Shown here: positions 1 to 10,775 of the stretch, one piece after another
Layout: each line of letters opens with the position of its first letter
Numbering within the stretch: position 1 is the first letter of the stretch
Source: Amoebidium appalachense
Lineage: Eukaryota; Ichthyosporea
Assembly (NCBI GenBank): GCA_963693365.1
Contig: CAVNZM010000018.1
Coordinates: 496,001-560,000, forward strand
DNA: 64,000 nt
Reading direction: 5' to 3'
The notes under the pieces: model-generated
Database searches by the model: none
What the model was told of the DNA's origin: nothing
Seen by the model: the letters and a program-made list of their open reading frames with translations, nothing else
Translations under genes and position numbers: made by a program

Positions 1-195
1 CATTAGGTGGTTATTGATTAGCAGCTGGGTACCGTGCTTCATTAAAATGCAGAAAGAGTGCTAGAGCTTTAAATGAAGAAAGGACGAACTTGCACAAAGC
101 AGCTAAAACTAAGCATGGCTAATGCATGAACAAGCACATCGATGTGACAGGGTAGGAAGATAGGATATGATGTGCTTGGGGTTTTTTTATTTTTA

Positions 196-206
196 AATTT
201 TTTTCC

Positions 207-246
<40 letters not shown>

Positions 247-291
247 GGGGGGGGGGGGGGGGGGGAGGGGGAGAAGAGGGGTTTCAGGATG

Positions 292-353
<62 letters not shown>

Positions 354-357
354 TTAC

Positions 358-420
<63 letters not shown>
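196..420. repeat. Poly-G run followed by (CA)n/(TA)n/(TG)n compound microsatellite
   Basis: A G homopolymer of about 70 bases interrupted by two A residues is followed by (CA)n, (TA)n, (TG)n and (TA)n blocks. It lies just beyond the last visible exon of the recombinase-like gene, inside its next intron. Long proline, glycine and cysteine-valine open frames across it are repeat translations, not genes. Confidence 0.95.
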
Positions 421-421
<1 letters not shown>

Positions 422-443
422 TTGGGGGGGGGAGGGAATTCAC

Positions 444-1950
444 CTCTCTGCTGAGTGAAGGATTTCCCGTGCGGGTACCATTGGGGCCATTCTTCTGCCA
501 TGCACCATACTGGCCTCTCTCCGTGGCATACATGAATGCCACAGCAGCACGAATCTTTGCAGCTGTGGAGAACTGCAAAGGGAATGTATGAACATTAGAA
601 ACCTGAAAATGATCCCCCCACTCCCCCCCCCCCCCCCCTCCCCCCCCCTTCACCCCCTCCCCCCTCCCCTCCCCTCCCCCCCCCCTGCCAAACCAAAAAA
701 AAAAAAAATAGGGTGTTCACAGGTTCAAACAGGTTCTCATGTCTCCCCTCCCACATCCACAATCTCTTTAGGACTTTGATCCCCTCACTCTTTCCCCCGG
801 CAATCAACTGAAGAACGGTGGGGGGTAAAACGAGGAAAGAAAGAGGAGAATCGCTGAGAGGGGTGAAATTATGGAGAGAATGAGAGGGTATGAGTGTAGC
901 AGGGGAAAGGGGAAGGGGGTGGGGTGGGGGCGGGGGGTGACTGAGTACACTAGCACAAACGGGATTGTAAACCAAGACATACCGATAAGTTTTCGCACTC
1001 AGGGAGCACATCACACTTGAGGTGAATGAAGGCGGCAACCTGCCTGCCAGCCACTTCATCCATGGTCAGTGGGTCGAGACCGTTTGTGCTGCAGAACTCC
1101 TTGTAGCGGCCCATCCATCTGCATGTTGTGATAATTTGGTCAAATAGGTCTTCCGGCCCATGCTTGATCCCCCCCCCCCCCCCCCCCCTCTCCCCCCCCC
1201 CCCCTCTCCCCTCCCAAAAAAGGGGGGGGAAAAAGCAGTCACAAGCAGAAATACACAGGCACAGAACACACTCACATAATGTATATTAGTACGAGTCACA
1301 GTTTGTAGACATGGGAGCATGTAGAAAACAAGAAGAAGGGCTCGGAAGGAGAAAAAAAAGGTGGTAGAGGTTAGAAAAGAGGCAACACTTGGCCTCGAGG
1401 TAAGAATTGAGACGCGAGCGAGGAGAGAGAATGAAAGATAGCCGGGGGGAGGAGGGGGATCAGGGGGGGGAGGGGGGGGGGGGGGGGGGGGGGGGGGGCT
1501 GGGGGGGGGCTCACATCTTGTGATCTTTCAGAGTTGCCGGTGTGATTGAGTCCCTAGCCGTCAGATCATCCACCAGCGAGAACAAGGCCTCGTTGTTTCA
1601 TCCTTGTCATTGACAGTCTGGGGGGCGGCATCGTCAACACCACCGTCACCCTCATAACCAGAGTCATTGGCCAAAAGTTCCTCACCTCGTTTAATGCCAA
1701 CTGGCACAATTTCGATTAGAATACGCGAGAAAGAAGCTTATGCAGGAAAGTGAGATTAAGCCCCCCCCCCCCCCCCCCCCCCCCCCCCACACACACACCC
1801 ACCCACCCACCCACCCACGCACACCCCACACACACTTTGGCACACACAAAGACCGGCACACACAAAGACCGGCACACACACACACCGGCACACAGACAGA
1901 CACACATACACTGGCATGCACGCGCGCGCGCGCGCACGCACACACGCACA

Positions 1951-2031
<81 letters not shown>

Positions 2032-2100
2032 ATACCCACACCCTCCCCTTCCCCGTCCCCCCTCCCTCCACACACACAAACACAAAGGCACACACAACTT

Positions 2101-2156
<56 letters not shown>

Positions 2157-2297
2157 ACACCCACACACCCGTACCCGTACCCACACCCTGCCCCTCCCCC
2201 TCCCCCCTCCCTCCACACACACACACACACCCACACCCACCCCCACCCCCACCCCCTCCCCCCTCCACACACACAAACACAAAGGCACACACACACA

Positions 2298-2364
<67 letters not shown>

Positions 2365-2867
2365 ACCTACCCTCAGCCGAGGCAGTGGCAAGGTCTAGGT
2401 CCATCCTTAGTGTTTCCTCTAACGACTCAGTGTCGGCATCCACACCGAAAGAAGGCTTCTTTGCCTCATCAGCTAGTGATCCATCAACCCTTTTTAAAGT
2501 GTCTGTCGGAAAAGTTTGTAAACAACTCATAATCCAAGTGTGTGCGCAGCGGCAATACGCACAGCACCAACCACACAACAATTGGCACATAAACCGAGAC
2601 AACAAAATGCATCATGGCACAAACAGCGTAGCCATGCACCCGTTCAGCAATATTTAAAAAGACCAGCCACCAGCAAACCACACGATACACACCCGCCCTA
2701 GCACAAAGTTAAACAAACAACCCGCCTACCACCTTTTTCCTTCTCTTGTGCTATGCACCTCTCTGTCTTACCTATCACCCGTCTTTCAGCTCCACAGCGC
2801 CTACATTTAAAAAGAAAAGACAATGTGAAAAGCCAGTTTTACGTTTGAAAATAAGAAAGGCAGGGCG

Positions 2868-2925
<58 letters not shown>

Positions 2926-3146
2926 ACACCGTCCAGTGTTGTCGGAGCTTTGGTGCGTTTGCTCGAGGCTGCATCCTGGCTGCCAACATCGATGCGTTGT
3001 TTTTTGGCACCGGTGCCCTTTGAAGGACACGTTCTTGCGTTATGCCCCGGCTGACGGCGCGAGCCACATAGGGGGGGACCTTGCCTCTCACGCTTTTTTC
3101 CGAGCCTGGGTGAGGCACCCCCCTCCTTGTCATGGGAATCACTCAT
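444..3146 (-). CDS. Tyrosine-recombinase-like gene with zinc-knuckle-like N-terminus, 5 exons, partial and frameshifted
   Basis: Five exons join in consistent phase: 3146-2930, 2502-2371, 1685-1515, 1118-983 and 572-444; the gene continues past the left edge. Exon 1 starts at a true ATG (MSDSH) and holds a zinc-knuckle-like stretch (CGSRRQPGHNARTC, with the His-x4-Cys half intact). Exon 2 is acidic. Exons 3-5 carry a helical core resembling the SAM-like core-binding domain of tyrosine recombinases (WMGRYKEFC...GLDPLT, then GNPSLSREV). Exon 3 changes frame near 1600: upstream it reads VNDKDE, downstream EALFSLVDDL, and the exon is one base short of the length its neighbours require. This means either a pseudogene or a one-base sequencing error in a GAAAC context. 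Zinc knuckle plus recombinase fold suggests a transposon or domesticated integrase; the catalytic domain would lie outside the window. The family call is an inference from pattern, not from a catalytic motif. Confidence 0.6.
598..694. repeat. Poly-C tract ending in an A run
   Basis: Almost pure C with scattered T, closed by a run of A. It sits in the intron between exons 4 and 5 of the recombinase-like gene. It is one of many C-run/A-run (T-run/G-run on the other strand) composites in the window. Confidence 0.9.
1149..1512. repeat. Poly-C (1149-1216) and poly-G (1440-1512) tracts
   Basis: Two homopolymer-rich tracts of opposite strand polarity lie in one short intron (1119-1514) of the recombinase-like gene. 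The G tract abuts the 5' end of the intron on the opposite strand, next to the exon at 1515-1685. Confidence 0.9.
1760..2366. repeat. 600-bp (CA)n-rich compound microsatellite
   Basis: A C homopolymer, then several (CA)n arrays separated by short unique bridges that recur (CACAAACACAAAGGCACACA appears at about 2068 and 2271). The recurring bridges show that blocks of the array were themselves duplicated. It fills the intron between exons 2 and 3 of the recombinase-like gene. Confidence 0.95.
2868..2923. repeat. G homopolymer abutting a splice donor
   Basis: An uninterrupted G run of about 53 bases begins only a few bases from the exon 1 donor (2930/2929) of the recombinase-like gene. On the gene's strand this is a C run directly after the 5' splice site. 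Confidence 0.9.
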
Positions 3147-3662
3147 CGTGTGTTTACTTTAAATTTACACAAGTTCAAGGCACTACTTGGTCATAAACTG
3201 TACTGGCAGAAAGGAATATTCCTGGAGATGTTGTGGGAACGCCCGCCCCCCCCCAAAAAAAGAAAATCGCAAACAAAAAATAATCGCACGCTAAACACCA
3301 AGTGGCCCGAACTGAGCTTGGTCCCGGCAGGCAGCCATCGTTTTCCCTCCTGAGAAGGCTTTGGTTTTCGTTTTCAAGTATTCTTGCATCGTGACTCTTC
3401 GAATCGATGAGTATGTTCGTACCATTGGATGAGCCACCGGCCCTTGAAATGCTAATTACGTAATTATTTAAGAGCTTTATTTGGTGAGCCGTGCACGATT
3501 ATGATTGGCTATAGCTGTTTCTGAGAGGGGTAACGATATCCCATTGCGCAGGCATCACGAACATATTCGACTTCGAAGTAACACATATGCCACAAAAAAA
3601 AAAGAAGTAAAAAGCAATGCAAGTTCTAATGCATGTTTAAGCTAATAGACATACCCACAAGA
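3147..3662. other. Intergenic interval
   Basis: I find no convincing coding region, RNA gene or long repeat here. It should contain the promoter of the minus-strand gene that starts at 3146, but I cannot point to a specific element. Confidence 0.5.
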
Positions 3663-4302
3663 TCAAAAAAGACCGTTGTATGCGATGTAGTGCATTCCCT
3701 GCAGAAATGCATCTGCCAGATCGTCCTTCTTGTCATTGTTTGACTTGAAGCAGTCGGCCCAAGAGCCCCATACTTCCCCATAGCGGTGCATCGCCAGCCG
3801 GCTGCTGCTGAAAACGCTCGAGAAGGGCAATTATTTGCTGGACTGCCGCCCTCTTTTTGGCAGTATATAAGGAGGATTTTGAACCATGAGCAGGAATCAC
3901 AACTTCTGGCAGTCCAAAAACAGCGTGCCCCAATTGAAGCTTGCACTTGGCCGAGATGAAGCCGGTAGAAGGTAGCCCCGGTGGGCCCCAAAGAACACGT
4001 GCACGCGTCTCGAAAAATGCTTGGACAACGTGTGCTAGCGCAATCATCCGCCCATCCAGTTGCAGCTCGATAATAACCACATGCACAGCCTGTGGATGTG
4101 CCGCTTGCAAATCATGCAGTTGGCGAACAAGGTTGCTGGTGAGAAGTTTGCTCTTGTCTTTGTTGCCCCCAATCGAAATTGTACGCCAGTCTATAATATG
4201 AACCCCATTGCGAAGGGTGGGAACGGTTGCCGGCACTGAATCCTTCGGGTTTAGAATTTCACCATTGTCGTTGGGTAGGCGTGCCACATCCGATGCCACT
4301 TC
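3663..4302 (-). pseudogene. RuvC-fold Holliday junction resolvase (Cce1/poxvirus-A22-like), frameshifted
   Basis: The conceptual protein of about 210 residues carries all four acidic positions of RuvC-type resolvases. An Asp lies in the first strand (VHIIDWRTISIG), a Glu in a later strand (HVVIIELQ), and the C-terminal metal-binding motif is KKDDLAD, followed by AFLQG. A Lys-rich helix (YTAKKRAAV) precedes the last motif, as in the Cce1/A22 branch. The N-terminal frame runs 4302-3733. The KKDDLAD motif is in a different frame (to the stop at 3663-3665), so a one-base shift lies near the QQQPAG stretch (about 3795-3810). There is no ATG after the upstream in-frame stop, so the start is lost or lies in another exon. 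Family members act in mitochondria or in DNA virus replication and resolve four-way junctions. This copy looks decayed; whether it came from a host gene, a mobile element or an inserted virus is open. Confidence 0.68.
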
Positions 4303-4439
4303 GAACAGTCAGACAGCCATGTTCGCAACTCCAATGTCGAACGAGGCAATGCGAAGGTTGATCATTTTTATTTTGGGTCTTTTGGCCGTTGAACGTATAC
4401 TTATATACGTGGGGATGACTCACTTGCTCGCCCAAGTAA

Positions 4440-5319
4440 GTGGTGCAAAATTGTTGTGCGCAAAGGTTTTTTGTAGCGTCTTGCGCCAATGCGGCGAAAT
4501 CACAGAATTTCTCGCTGATGATATTGTCTTAGTCACTCACGATCCTTCTATCATGAATAACATGCCTTCTCGAGTAGATGACTGGTGTTTCCGAAATTTC
4601 ATGAAAATTGGGATAGATAAATGCGGCACCTTTTCTTCCAAGGCACAGTACACTCTGAACAATCAACCTATCCCAATCGTGTCCTCCTATGACTATTTAG
4701 GTATTCCTTTCACCTCTAGTGCTAAGGGTATCTGGTTTGAGCGCCTTTTGACTTCGCGCATTTCTCGTGCGCGTGGTCGCTTACATATCTATCAAGGAAT
4801 TTTCGCAAATATCTCTAATATTCATCCTGCCAATTTGCTCACTCTTTATAAAGTTTTTCTTCGTCCATGTTTCGAATATGGCCTCCCGTTACTCTTGTGT
4901 GCCCCTCCACGCCACCGGAGGTACGGCTAGATCATAGTGTGAATATGAATAGTTTCAAGTCTATGGCTGATAGATATCTTTTTACTCTACGTGTTGAGCC
5001 CCTTCCGGTGTTAGGACCGCAAAAACACCAACTACTAGTAGCCTATATGGCGGATACGGTTAGAGAGTCTCGTTCATACATAGATTCGTTTATTCGTAAT
5101 GTGGTGTGGTGTAAAAACGCAAAGATGATTATGGCTTGGCGGTGTAATCGGTTTCTGGTGTCTCCTGCTCGTATGTGTAATATGTGTGGGGGGCGGTTTA
5201 CTCGCGGCTGCATATCTATCAATAAGTGCAACCTGTTAGCTAACGTATTAGAACCGGAGGTTATTGGCGGTTTTATTCTCTTTTCTTCCTCTCTTCCTCA
5301 ATATATCCGTTTTAAGATG
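4440..5319 (+). mobile_element. LINE reverse transcriptase remnant, part upstream of the nested LTR element
   Basis: The translation shows a reverse transcriptase active-site motif (LADDIVLV, near 4510-4533), the following thumb region (YDYLGIPF; FEYGLPLLL) and a C-terminal Cys-rich motif (CNMCGGRF...C, near 5175-5230). The frame shifts near 4905-4925, so this copy is dead. Compared with the minus-strand LINE at 30.3-31.6 kb, a central stretch is missing. The reading frame is interrupted at 5319/5320 by the LTR retrotransposon and resumes at 8024. It probably belongs to a non-LTR clade with a C-terminal zinc finger. The exact 5' boundary is not visible. Confidence 0.82.
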
Positions 5320-5324
5320 ACTAT
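5320..5324. repeat. Target-site duplication, left copy (ACTAT)
   Basis: ACTAT immediately precedes the 5' LTR and recurs at 8019-8023 immediately after the 3' LTR. It is a perfect 5-bp duplication, as made by LTR-retrotransposon integrases. Confidence 0.93.
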
Positions 5325-5929
5325 TGTCATGTGCTGAGCTGATTCGTATTAGTTTACTTCTATATTTTGTGTTTTGGTGAGTTAATTTCGGGGGTTTTCT
5401 TGCATAGTGATGCCGGGGTCTAAATGGGGTATGAGGAGATTAATCAGTGGTATGGGGAGAATCTGATGCAGCGGCGGCTGATTGTTTGGTGCGCGCGTGC
5501 ATGCCCCATGCCTCTGCGTACTCTCCATGTTAAATGTTGTATTGCTTCTTGCTGTGTGCGTGGCGAGACCCATGTTGCCTGCTCGCGTGTGTGTATGCTT
5601 ATATGTATTGTGAGTAAACGTGTGTACGTGTTGTAGTGCTGTAGGGGTGTCTGAGGTCGCGGTAGCCAATGGTGTGGAGTGCGTGTAGTCTGTGGGGGAG
5701 GGAGTGTTGTGATTGGCTGAATGTCACTGTGGTATTTGTCTGGCCAGTGGGCCGCGTGTCTGTGAAGTGTCTCGCGGGGTCGCGGGCTTTTGGAAGTTCT
5801 TCTCAGAACACAAGAAACTCGCTTCCCACCCAACTCAAAGAAAAGTTTATACGTATACACGGTTTCGAGCCCCTTTAAGCGTGCAGATAGTTAGAGTAGT
5901 TCATATACACTCTGTTTGTAGCCACGACA
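5325..5929 (+). repeat. 5' long terminal repeat
   Basis: A 605-bp LTR beginning TGTCATGTGC and ending CCACGACA, nearly identical to 7414-8018. It contains a CCAAT-type element (GTAGCCAATGG) and GATTGGCTG, its reverse-strand equivalent. Small open frames inside it repeat exactly in the other LTR and are not taken as genes. Confidence 0.95.
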
Positions 5930-6316
5930 AGCTACACCCCCTTTCTCTGCAGTTTTTTGCAGGGAGGGGGCACACGCACTGTTAGTCCTTCTGGGCTGTT
6001 GCTTTCACCCCTAGTTTTTTTTTTCTTTCACGCCTAGCGGTTATGAGTGGCTTTGACTTAGGACTTTTTCGACAGTTAGAGGTAGAAGAAACATACGCAC
6101 ACACAGGCCTACAGCTAGCAACAGTTGGCATAGGCAACTTGAGCAGTAGGACTAGTATCACAGGGGACTTAGTCCTCGCTAAGGACCTTGACCTCCCTAG
6201 GTGACTTAGCAAGCTCAGGGCCGTTTGCCCAGCAGAGGCCTCAGAGGGGACCGGCGGCAGTCACCCTCCCCACGGCGCTACCAGCCCTACCAGCCACGGC
6301 CACAACGGGATAACAG

Positions 6317-6421
6317 ATGGGCCAGGCTGGCGTCTTTGGGGCGGGACAGCAAGAGCCGGCGCCAGGCTCTTTCCCAGGCACCTGTGACAACTGCAAGGAG
6401 CGGGGGCAACGCGTGGTGTAA
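6317..6421 (+). pseudogene. Possible gag zinc-knuckle remnant inside the LTR element
   Basis: A 34-codon frame that is Gly/Gln/Pro rich ends in CDNCKERGQRVV and a stop. The C-x2-C spacing followed by a G and a Q at the usual His position looks like a broken CCHC zinc knuckle of a Gag protein. The match is short and could be chance. Confidence 0.3.
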
Positions 6422-7413
6422 ACAGCCCCGTCGTGGGGGGCAGGGACGTCGGTGACCGTGTTGCTGGTATGAAGGTTTTATTAGGGGGTAGGCCATCTCT
6501 TGGGTTGTTGTTGTTGTAATACTATGGGAGTAACTGTTGTGTGGTGTTATTTTTCGGCGAGTTTTCTACTGGTGCCTGGCGTTTTCGACGTGTGTATGAG
6601 TCCTGTGTTGGCGACGTGTGTGGTTAGGGTCAGTGGAATAGAAAGTCCTGCTGCTGTCTGGGAGCTCGGCCCTCTGACGAGGGGGCTGGGGGGGGGTCGA
6701 AGTGTAGTCATGGCAGTGGCAGGCCCCCACTGTTGTGAACCCCCGTCGTCAAAGGGCCTGGTGCTGAGGCCCCTTGGAGTGGCTGCCCTGGGCCTGGTGT
6801 TGAGGCCCTTTGGAGTGGCTGCCCGTAGTGTTGTTGAGTAGTGTTGTGGTGCCCAGTGCAGCAGTAGGCCTTAGACACACCGCTGGGTAGGGCACGGTTG
6901 GGGCGGAGGCATTCCCAAACCACCGGGACCTACGTAGTAGGAGTCTTTGTCGGGTAGAGGAATGGCCAGCAAGAGAGTCTGGAGGTGTACGTCACATGAG
7001 TCTGGAGGTGTTCGTCACGGCATGTTTGGTTGTGTTAGGAATTCTTTGGGGATGGGGCATGCTGAGTGTGGTTGTATGGATGGTGTCTGTTATCATGTCT
7101 GTTGCTATGTTCCACTCGTTATAACATTGTGCCAGGGGCATGGGGTTTTGGGTGCAGATTGTGGACGGGGGCAGAGGTGCATCTACAGGGCAACGTCAGT
7201 GGCGGTTCATAATTATCCTTGTTTTGGGGTTGGGTTGGGTATTAACCATGGTGGGGTGGTGTGTGGATGTATGTATATGTTTTATGTTATATGTTAAATG
7301 TTGCTTCCTGCATGGGTAGCGGTAGTTGTAGTCGCTCAGCACATAACTTTATTTTGTTTTTAGGTAGTTTTTACTGAGGTGGAACTCAGTTATTTTCTGT
7401 GCGAGGGGGGAGT

Positions 7414-8018
7414 TGTCATGTGCTGAGCTGATTCGTATTAGTTTACTTCTATATTTTGTGTTTTGGTGAGTTAATTTCGGGGGTTTTCTTGCATAGTGAT
7501 GCCGGGGTCTAAATGGGGTATGAGGAGATTAATCAGTGGTATGGGGAGAATCTGATGCAGCGGCGGCTGATTGTTTGGTGCGCGCGTGCATGCCCCATGC
7601 CTCTGCGTACTCTCCATGTTAAATGTTGTATTGCTTCTTGCTGTGTGCGTGGCGAGACCCATGTTGCCTGCTCGCGTGTGTGTATGCTTATATGTATTGT
7701 GAGTAAACGTGTGTACGTGTTGTAGTGCTGTAGGGGTGTCTGAGGTCGCGGTAGCCAATGGTGTGGAGTGCGTGTAGTCTGTGGGGGAGGGAGTGTTGTG
7801 ATTGGCTGAATGTCACTGTGGTATTTGTCTGGCCAGTGGGCCGCGTGTCTGTGAAGTGTCTCGCGGGGTCGCGGGCTTTTGGAAGTTCTTCTCAGAACAC
7901 AAGAAACTCGCTTCCCACCCAACTCAAAGAAAAGTTTATACGTATACACGGTTTCGAGCCCCTTTAAGCGTGCAGATAGTTAGAGTAGTTCATATACACT
8001 CTGTTTGTTGCCACGACA
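7414..8018 (+). repeat. 3' long terminal repeat
   Basis: The second 605-bp LTR, preceded by a polypurine tract and followed by the right copy of the ACTAT duplication (8019-8023). Confidence 0.95.
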
Positions 8019-8023
8019 ACTAT

Positions 8024-8120
8024 CCTAGATCACCTTATTAATGCTGCACAGTATGATATTGTGATCCGGTGCCTTAACTTTCTTTCGGAGCGACCGATGC
8101 TAGCCTCTGCTTACCCATAA
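8024..8120 (+). mobile_element. LINE reverse transcriptase remnant, C-terminal end downstream of the nested element
   Basis: Once the LTR element and one ACTAT copy are discounted, the LINE frame continues here to a stop at 8118-8120. The motif (ILDHLIN..QYDIVIRC) matches the end of the minus-strand LINE at 30.3 kb (ILDFILN..NYDLFIRC). That homology proves the two halves were one frame before the LTR element inserted. Confidence 0.88.
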
Positions 8121-8133
8121 TATGTAATAGGGG

Positions 8134-8293
8134 TGTCATATACTACGATGGCGCTCATTGTTGCCTAGCATGTACATATGTCACTGGCTGCATTTGATTG
8201 GCTGCGCTGGAAAACGCAGTAGGCCGTCGAATGTGGCTGGGCCTCCGGCAGTGTCCACGCAATAAAAAGTGTGTAAACCCCTCCACGGCAACA
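8134..8293 (+). repeat. Solo-LTR-like segment
   Basis: This segment starts TGTCATA and ends CGGCAACA, like the LTRs nearby. It contains GATTGGCTG and an AATAAAA polyadenylation-type signal. No target-site duplication is visible, so it may instead be LINE 3' sequence. Confidence 0.25.
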
Positions 8294-8344
8294 GTGCGCG
8301 GCTGTTCGGGAATTCGATTCCTTTCAGCGTGAATTCATCAGTTT

Positions 8345-9060
8345 ATTTCTCGAACCTCGCGTAGGCATCCTTTGGCGGCTTCCTTGCTGAGTGTTTTTGG
8401 TCTCCCTCCGGCGCGCCAGCGTATGAATGAATTAGGACTCCGCTTTTGTTTTCATTTGCCAGTGGTTAGGCTTCCTTCTTATCATCCTTTGTTGCAATTC
8501 TTTCCTTCTTTAGCACCTGTTCCCGGCATTTCTAATGTTCGTGGGAAATGTCCTATCCCCAATCGCTCTCCCATTCCGAGATATCCTTTTAAATACTTAT
8601 CTCCTTTATTTTTCTCTTCTACTAGTTATCATAAGCAGTATGTTACTTGGTTTCATACTCAATATCCTTTGCTTCATCGTTGTGATAAGAGTATCATGGT
8701 AGGGCTCTTGAGCCTGTGCTTCTTTTTATATTAGAGACTTGTCTATTTTCTTTACAATCGTTGTGTAAGTTAGCTACTTATATTTATCCTTCCTCTCGTA
8801 AACCTACCACACTTACCGATTTTGCAATTCTAACCCCTCCTTGTGATATAGCTTGAAAATGTTTGTTTAAAATTTGGCGCTGTAACCTTTGTTTCCATAA
8901 ATGTTTGTGCCACTTTTGTGCAGAACCTTTTTCTCGTAAACACTTAGATAGATGTATTTATTTATCTCAGATTATTCCGTTAGAAATTAGAAGACTGGCT
9001 TATTTAGATAATCCCGATATTACGTCTCAGTGGCTATCTGTTGAACCACGGTATGTTTAA
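8345..9060 (+). mobile_element. Third LINE fragment (C-terminal region), degenerate
   Basis: Frame-shifted pieces resemble the region after the reverse transcriptase core of the two other LINE copies. The segment LGLRFCFHLPVV parallels LALKFNKHISRL of the 30-kb copy. Near 8900-8960 it shows CHFCAEPFSRKHLDRC, the best-preserved form of the family's C-terminal zinc-finger motif (C-x2-C, F-x-R-x-H, C). Several frame changes and stops show it is inactive. Confidence 0.6.
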
Positions 9061-10609
9061 CGAGTTTTCTAGGGTGTATGATTATTTAAGTCATTATCTC
9101 CTCCGTATCCGAGAGTGAGGGCTTTTATTTTTCTTCTCCGAAATATCGCTGATATCTCGATGGCTTCTATTTTGCTGAGCATATCAATAAAGTCATTATA
9201 TAAAAAAAATTTCTCGATCAAATTGAAACGTTTGCATAAGCCTTCTATTTGTGAAATTTTCTGGGGCTCAAGGACATGACTTTTTAAACTGCCTGACATT
9301 CATCTAATAGTTCACACGATGACGTCATTGCATTGAAGCAAAATGGTTATACATAACACAAAACATCTTTGATTCGTCAAATGCAAACTTTTGTGATTGG
9401 CCAAAACAACAGCAAACCAACAGCAAACATTGTTAGCTGCGTTGCTTCAAGGTTACTGATAACAGTACCTGCACATATCGCTTTCACGAAACTAATACGC
9501 ACCCCGGAATATTTTTATTGGATAAGCGGTCCGAAAAGCCGGTCGGATTGGGTCGAAAAATAGACCAAGTGATTTAAGTGGGTAAAAATCAGGAGTTTGA
9601 AACGCCGATTTTTGGGAAAAAATTAGACAGTACCTGCACATATGCCTCCACCGAATTTTTCCCAATTACAAGATGGTGGAGGGACGGAATATCCGTCGAT
9701 AAGATAAAGGGGTGTGCCGCGTATAAGATGTGTGCGCAAAAATACCTACCAGTCCGGTAGTTTGTCTGTATTTTTTGTTTTTTTCTCAGAGGGAAAAACA
9801 TCCACCCTCAAAGAAATACCACGAAAAGTGAAGAGCCGTAGAAGTGGTTTACGTGTTTTATACAGATTTGGAAAGCGATGATTGGATGTTATATCTAACT
9901 GTGATATGTAACCAATGGGAATAATGGTAGTAATTCCTGGGATATAACTAATACAGTATTTGGAAACAACTGTGAGATTTGAAAAGGGAATTATTAGCTT
10001 CATTGTGTAAACCAATACTACAGGAACGTCTGCTATTTCTTTTTTTACGCTACGGAGGCAGTACCTTCAAAAATGTATACGCAACAAATTGAGATCATAT
10101 GATGGGAGCTAATCAAAATATTTCGTGCACAAACGTTTTAGCCATTTGTGATAGATGGCGAATGGGAGGTTACACCAAGTTTTCAATGAAATGACGAAGA
10201 AGGTAAAAGAGCAGAATAATTACGGATGTTGATGCAGAATACGACAATAAACCTTTTGTGGTATATAGTGGTAACAAAAGGCTGTTTATATACATATTAT
10301 TTCCAGTATTTAGGCTTCTTCAGAATCATAGTAGTGCAGTTCGTAGCCAATCCAAATATTCAGCCTCTGGACGGTTGTGCCGAAATTTCAAGTTCTTTTA
10401 GATATGCCTGGAAATTGATTTCTCCTAGTTTGAATGAGAGCGAATCAAGAGACATACTGTGATAGTCTCCAGTTGGAATTTCGCACGAATAAATCGAGTG
10501 CCGCATTGCCGGGACCTGCCACATATGGAAACAGTCTTTTTTCGGGGTTCTGAATAATTTTGATCCGCTTGCCGGCGATCGCGACCAGGCTATGAGGAGT
10601 CGCTCTCCG

Positions 10610-10775
10610 ATCTCCAGATCTGCCGCGGCCGGCCCGGCCCCCCGGGGAAAGTTTACGCGCTCAATGGCACTGTTGGTATTATTTTCAGTCTCTGTTTCTT
10701 CTCGCTATCTCCAGCTCGTACAGACTCTATTGCCCGGCTGTGCCCGGCGGCCGGCCGGGCCGGCCGGCCATCTAT
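10610..10775. repeat. Pair of GC-rich inverted segments
   Basis: Segment 10621-10645 (GCCGCGGCCGGCCCGGCCCC) and segment 10748-10772, rich in GGCCGG units, are imperfect reverse complements. They could pair across a spacer of about 100 bp. They stand out sharply from their AT-rich surroundings. Confidence 0.55.

Larger units (their letters stand above)
5325..8018 (+). mobile_element. Non-autonomous LTR retrotransposon, 2694 bp, young insertion
   Basis: Two direct 605-bp repeats (5325-5929 and 7414-8018) start TGTCATG and end CACGACA, giving the short inverted ends TGTC...GACA. I see one difference between them (A/T at about 5920 versus 8009). A purine-rich tract (GCGAGGGGGGAGT, ending at 7413) sits where the polypurine tract is expected, which sets the orientation as plus. 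The 1484-bp interior has no protease, reverse transcriptase, RNase H or integrase, so the element depends on an autonomous partner. No standard primer-binding site starting TGG follows the 5' LTR. It inserted into a LINE frame and duplicated ACTAT. Confidence 0.95.

Noticed and set aside
5382-5860. Small open frames repeated exactly in both LTRs
   Set aside because: Their identity simply reflects the LTR duplication. None resembles a known protein.
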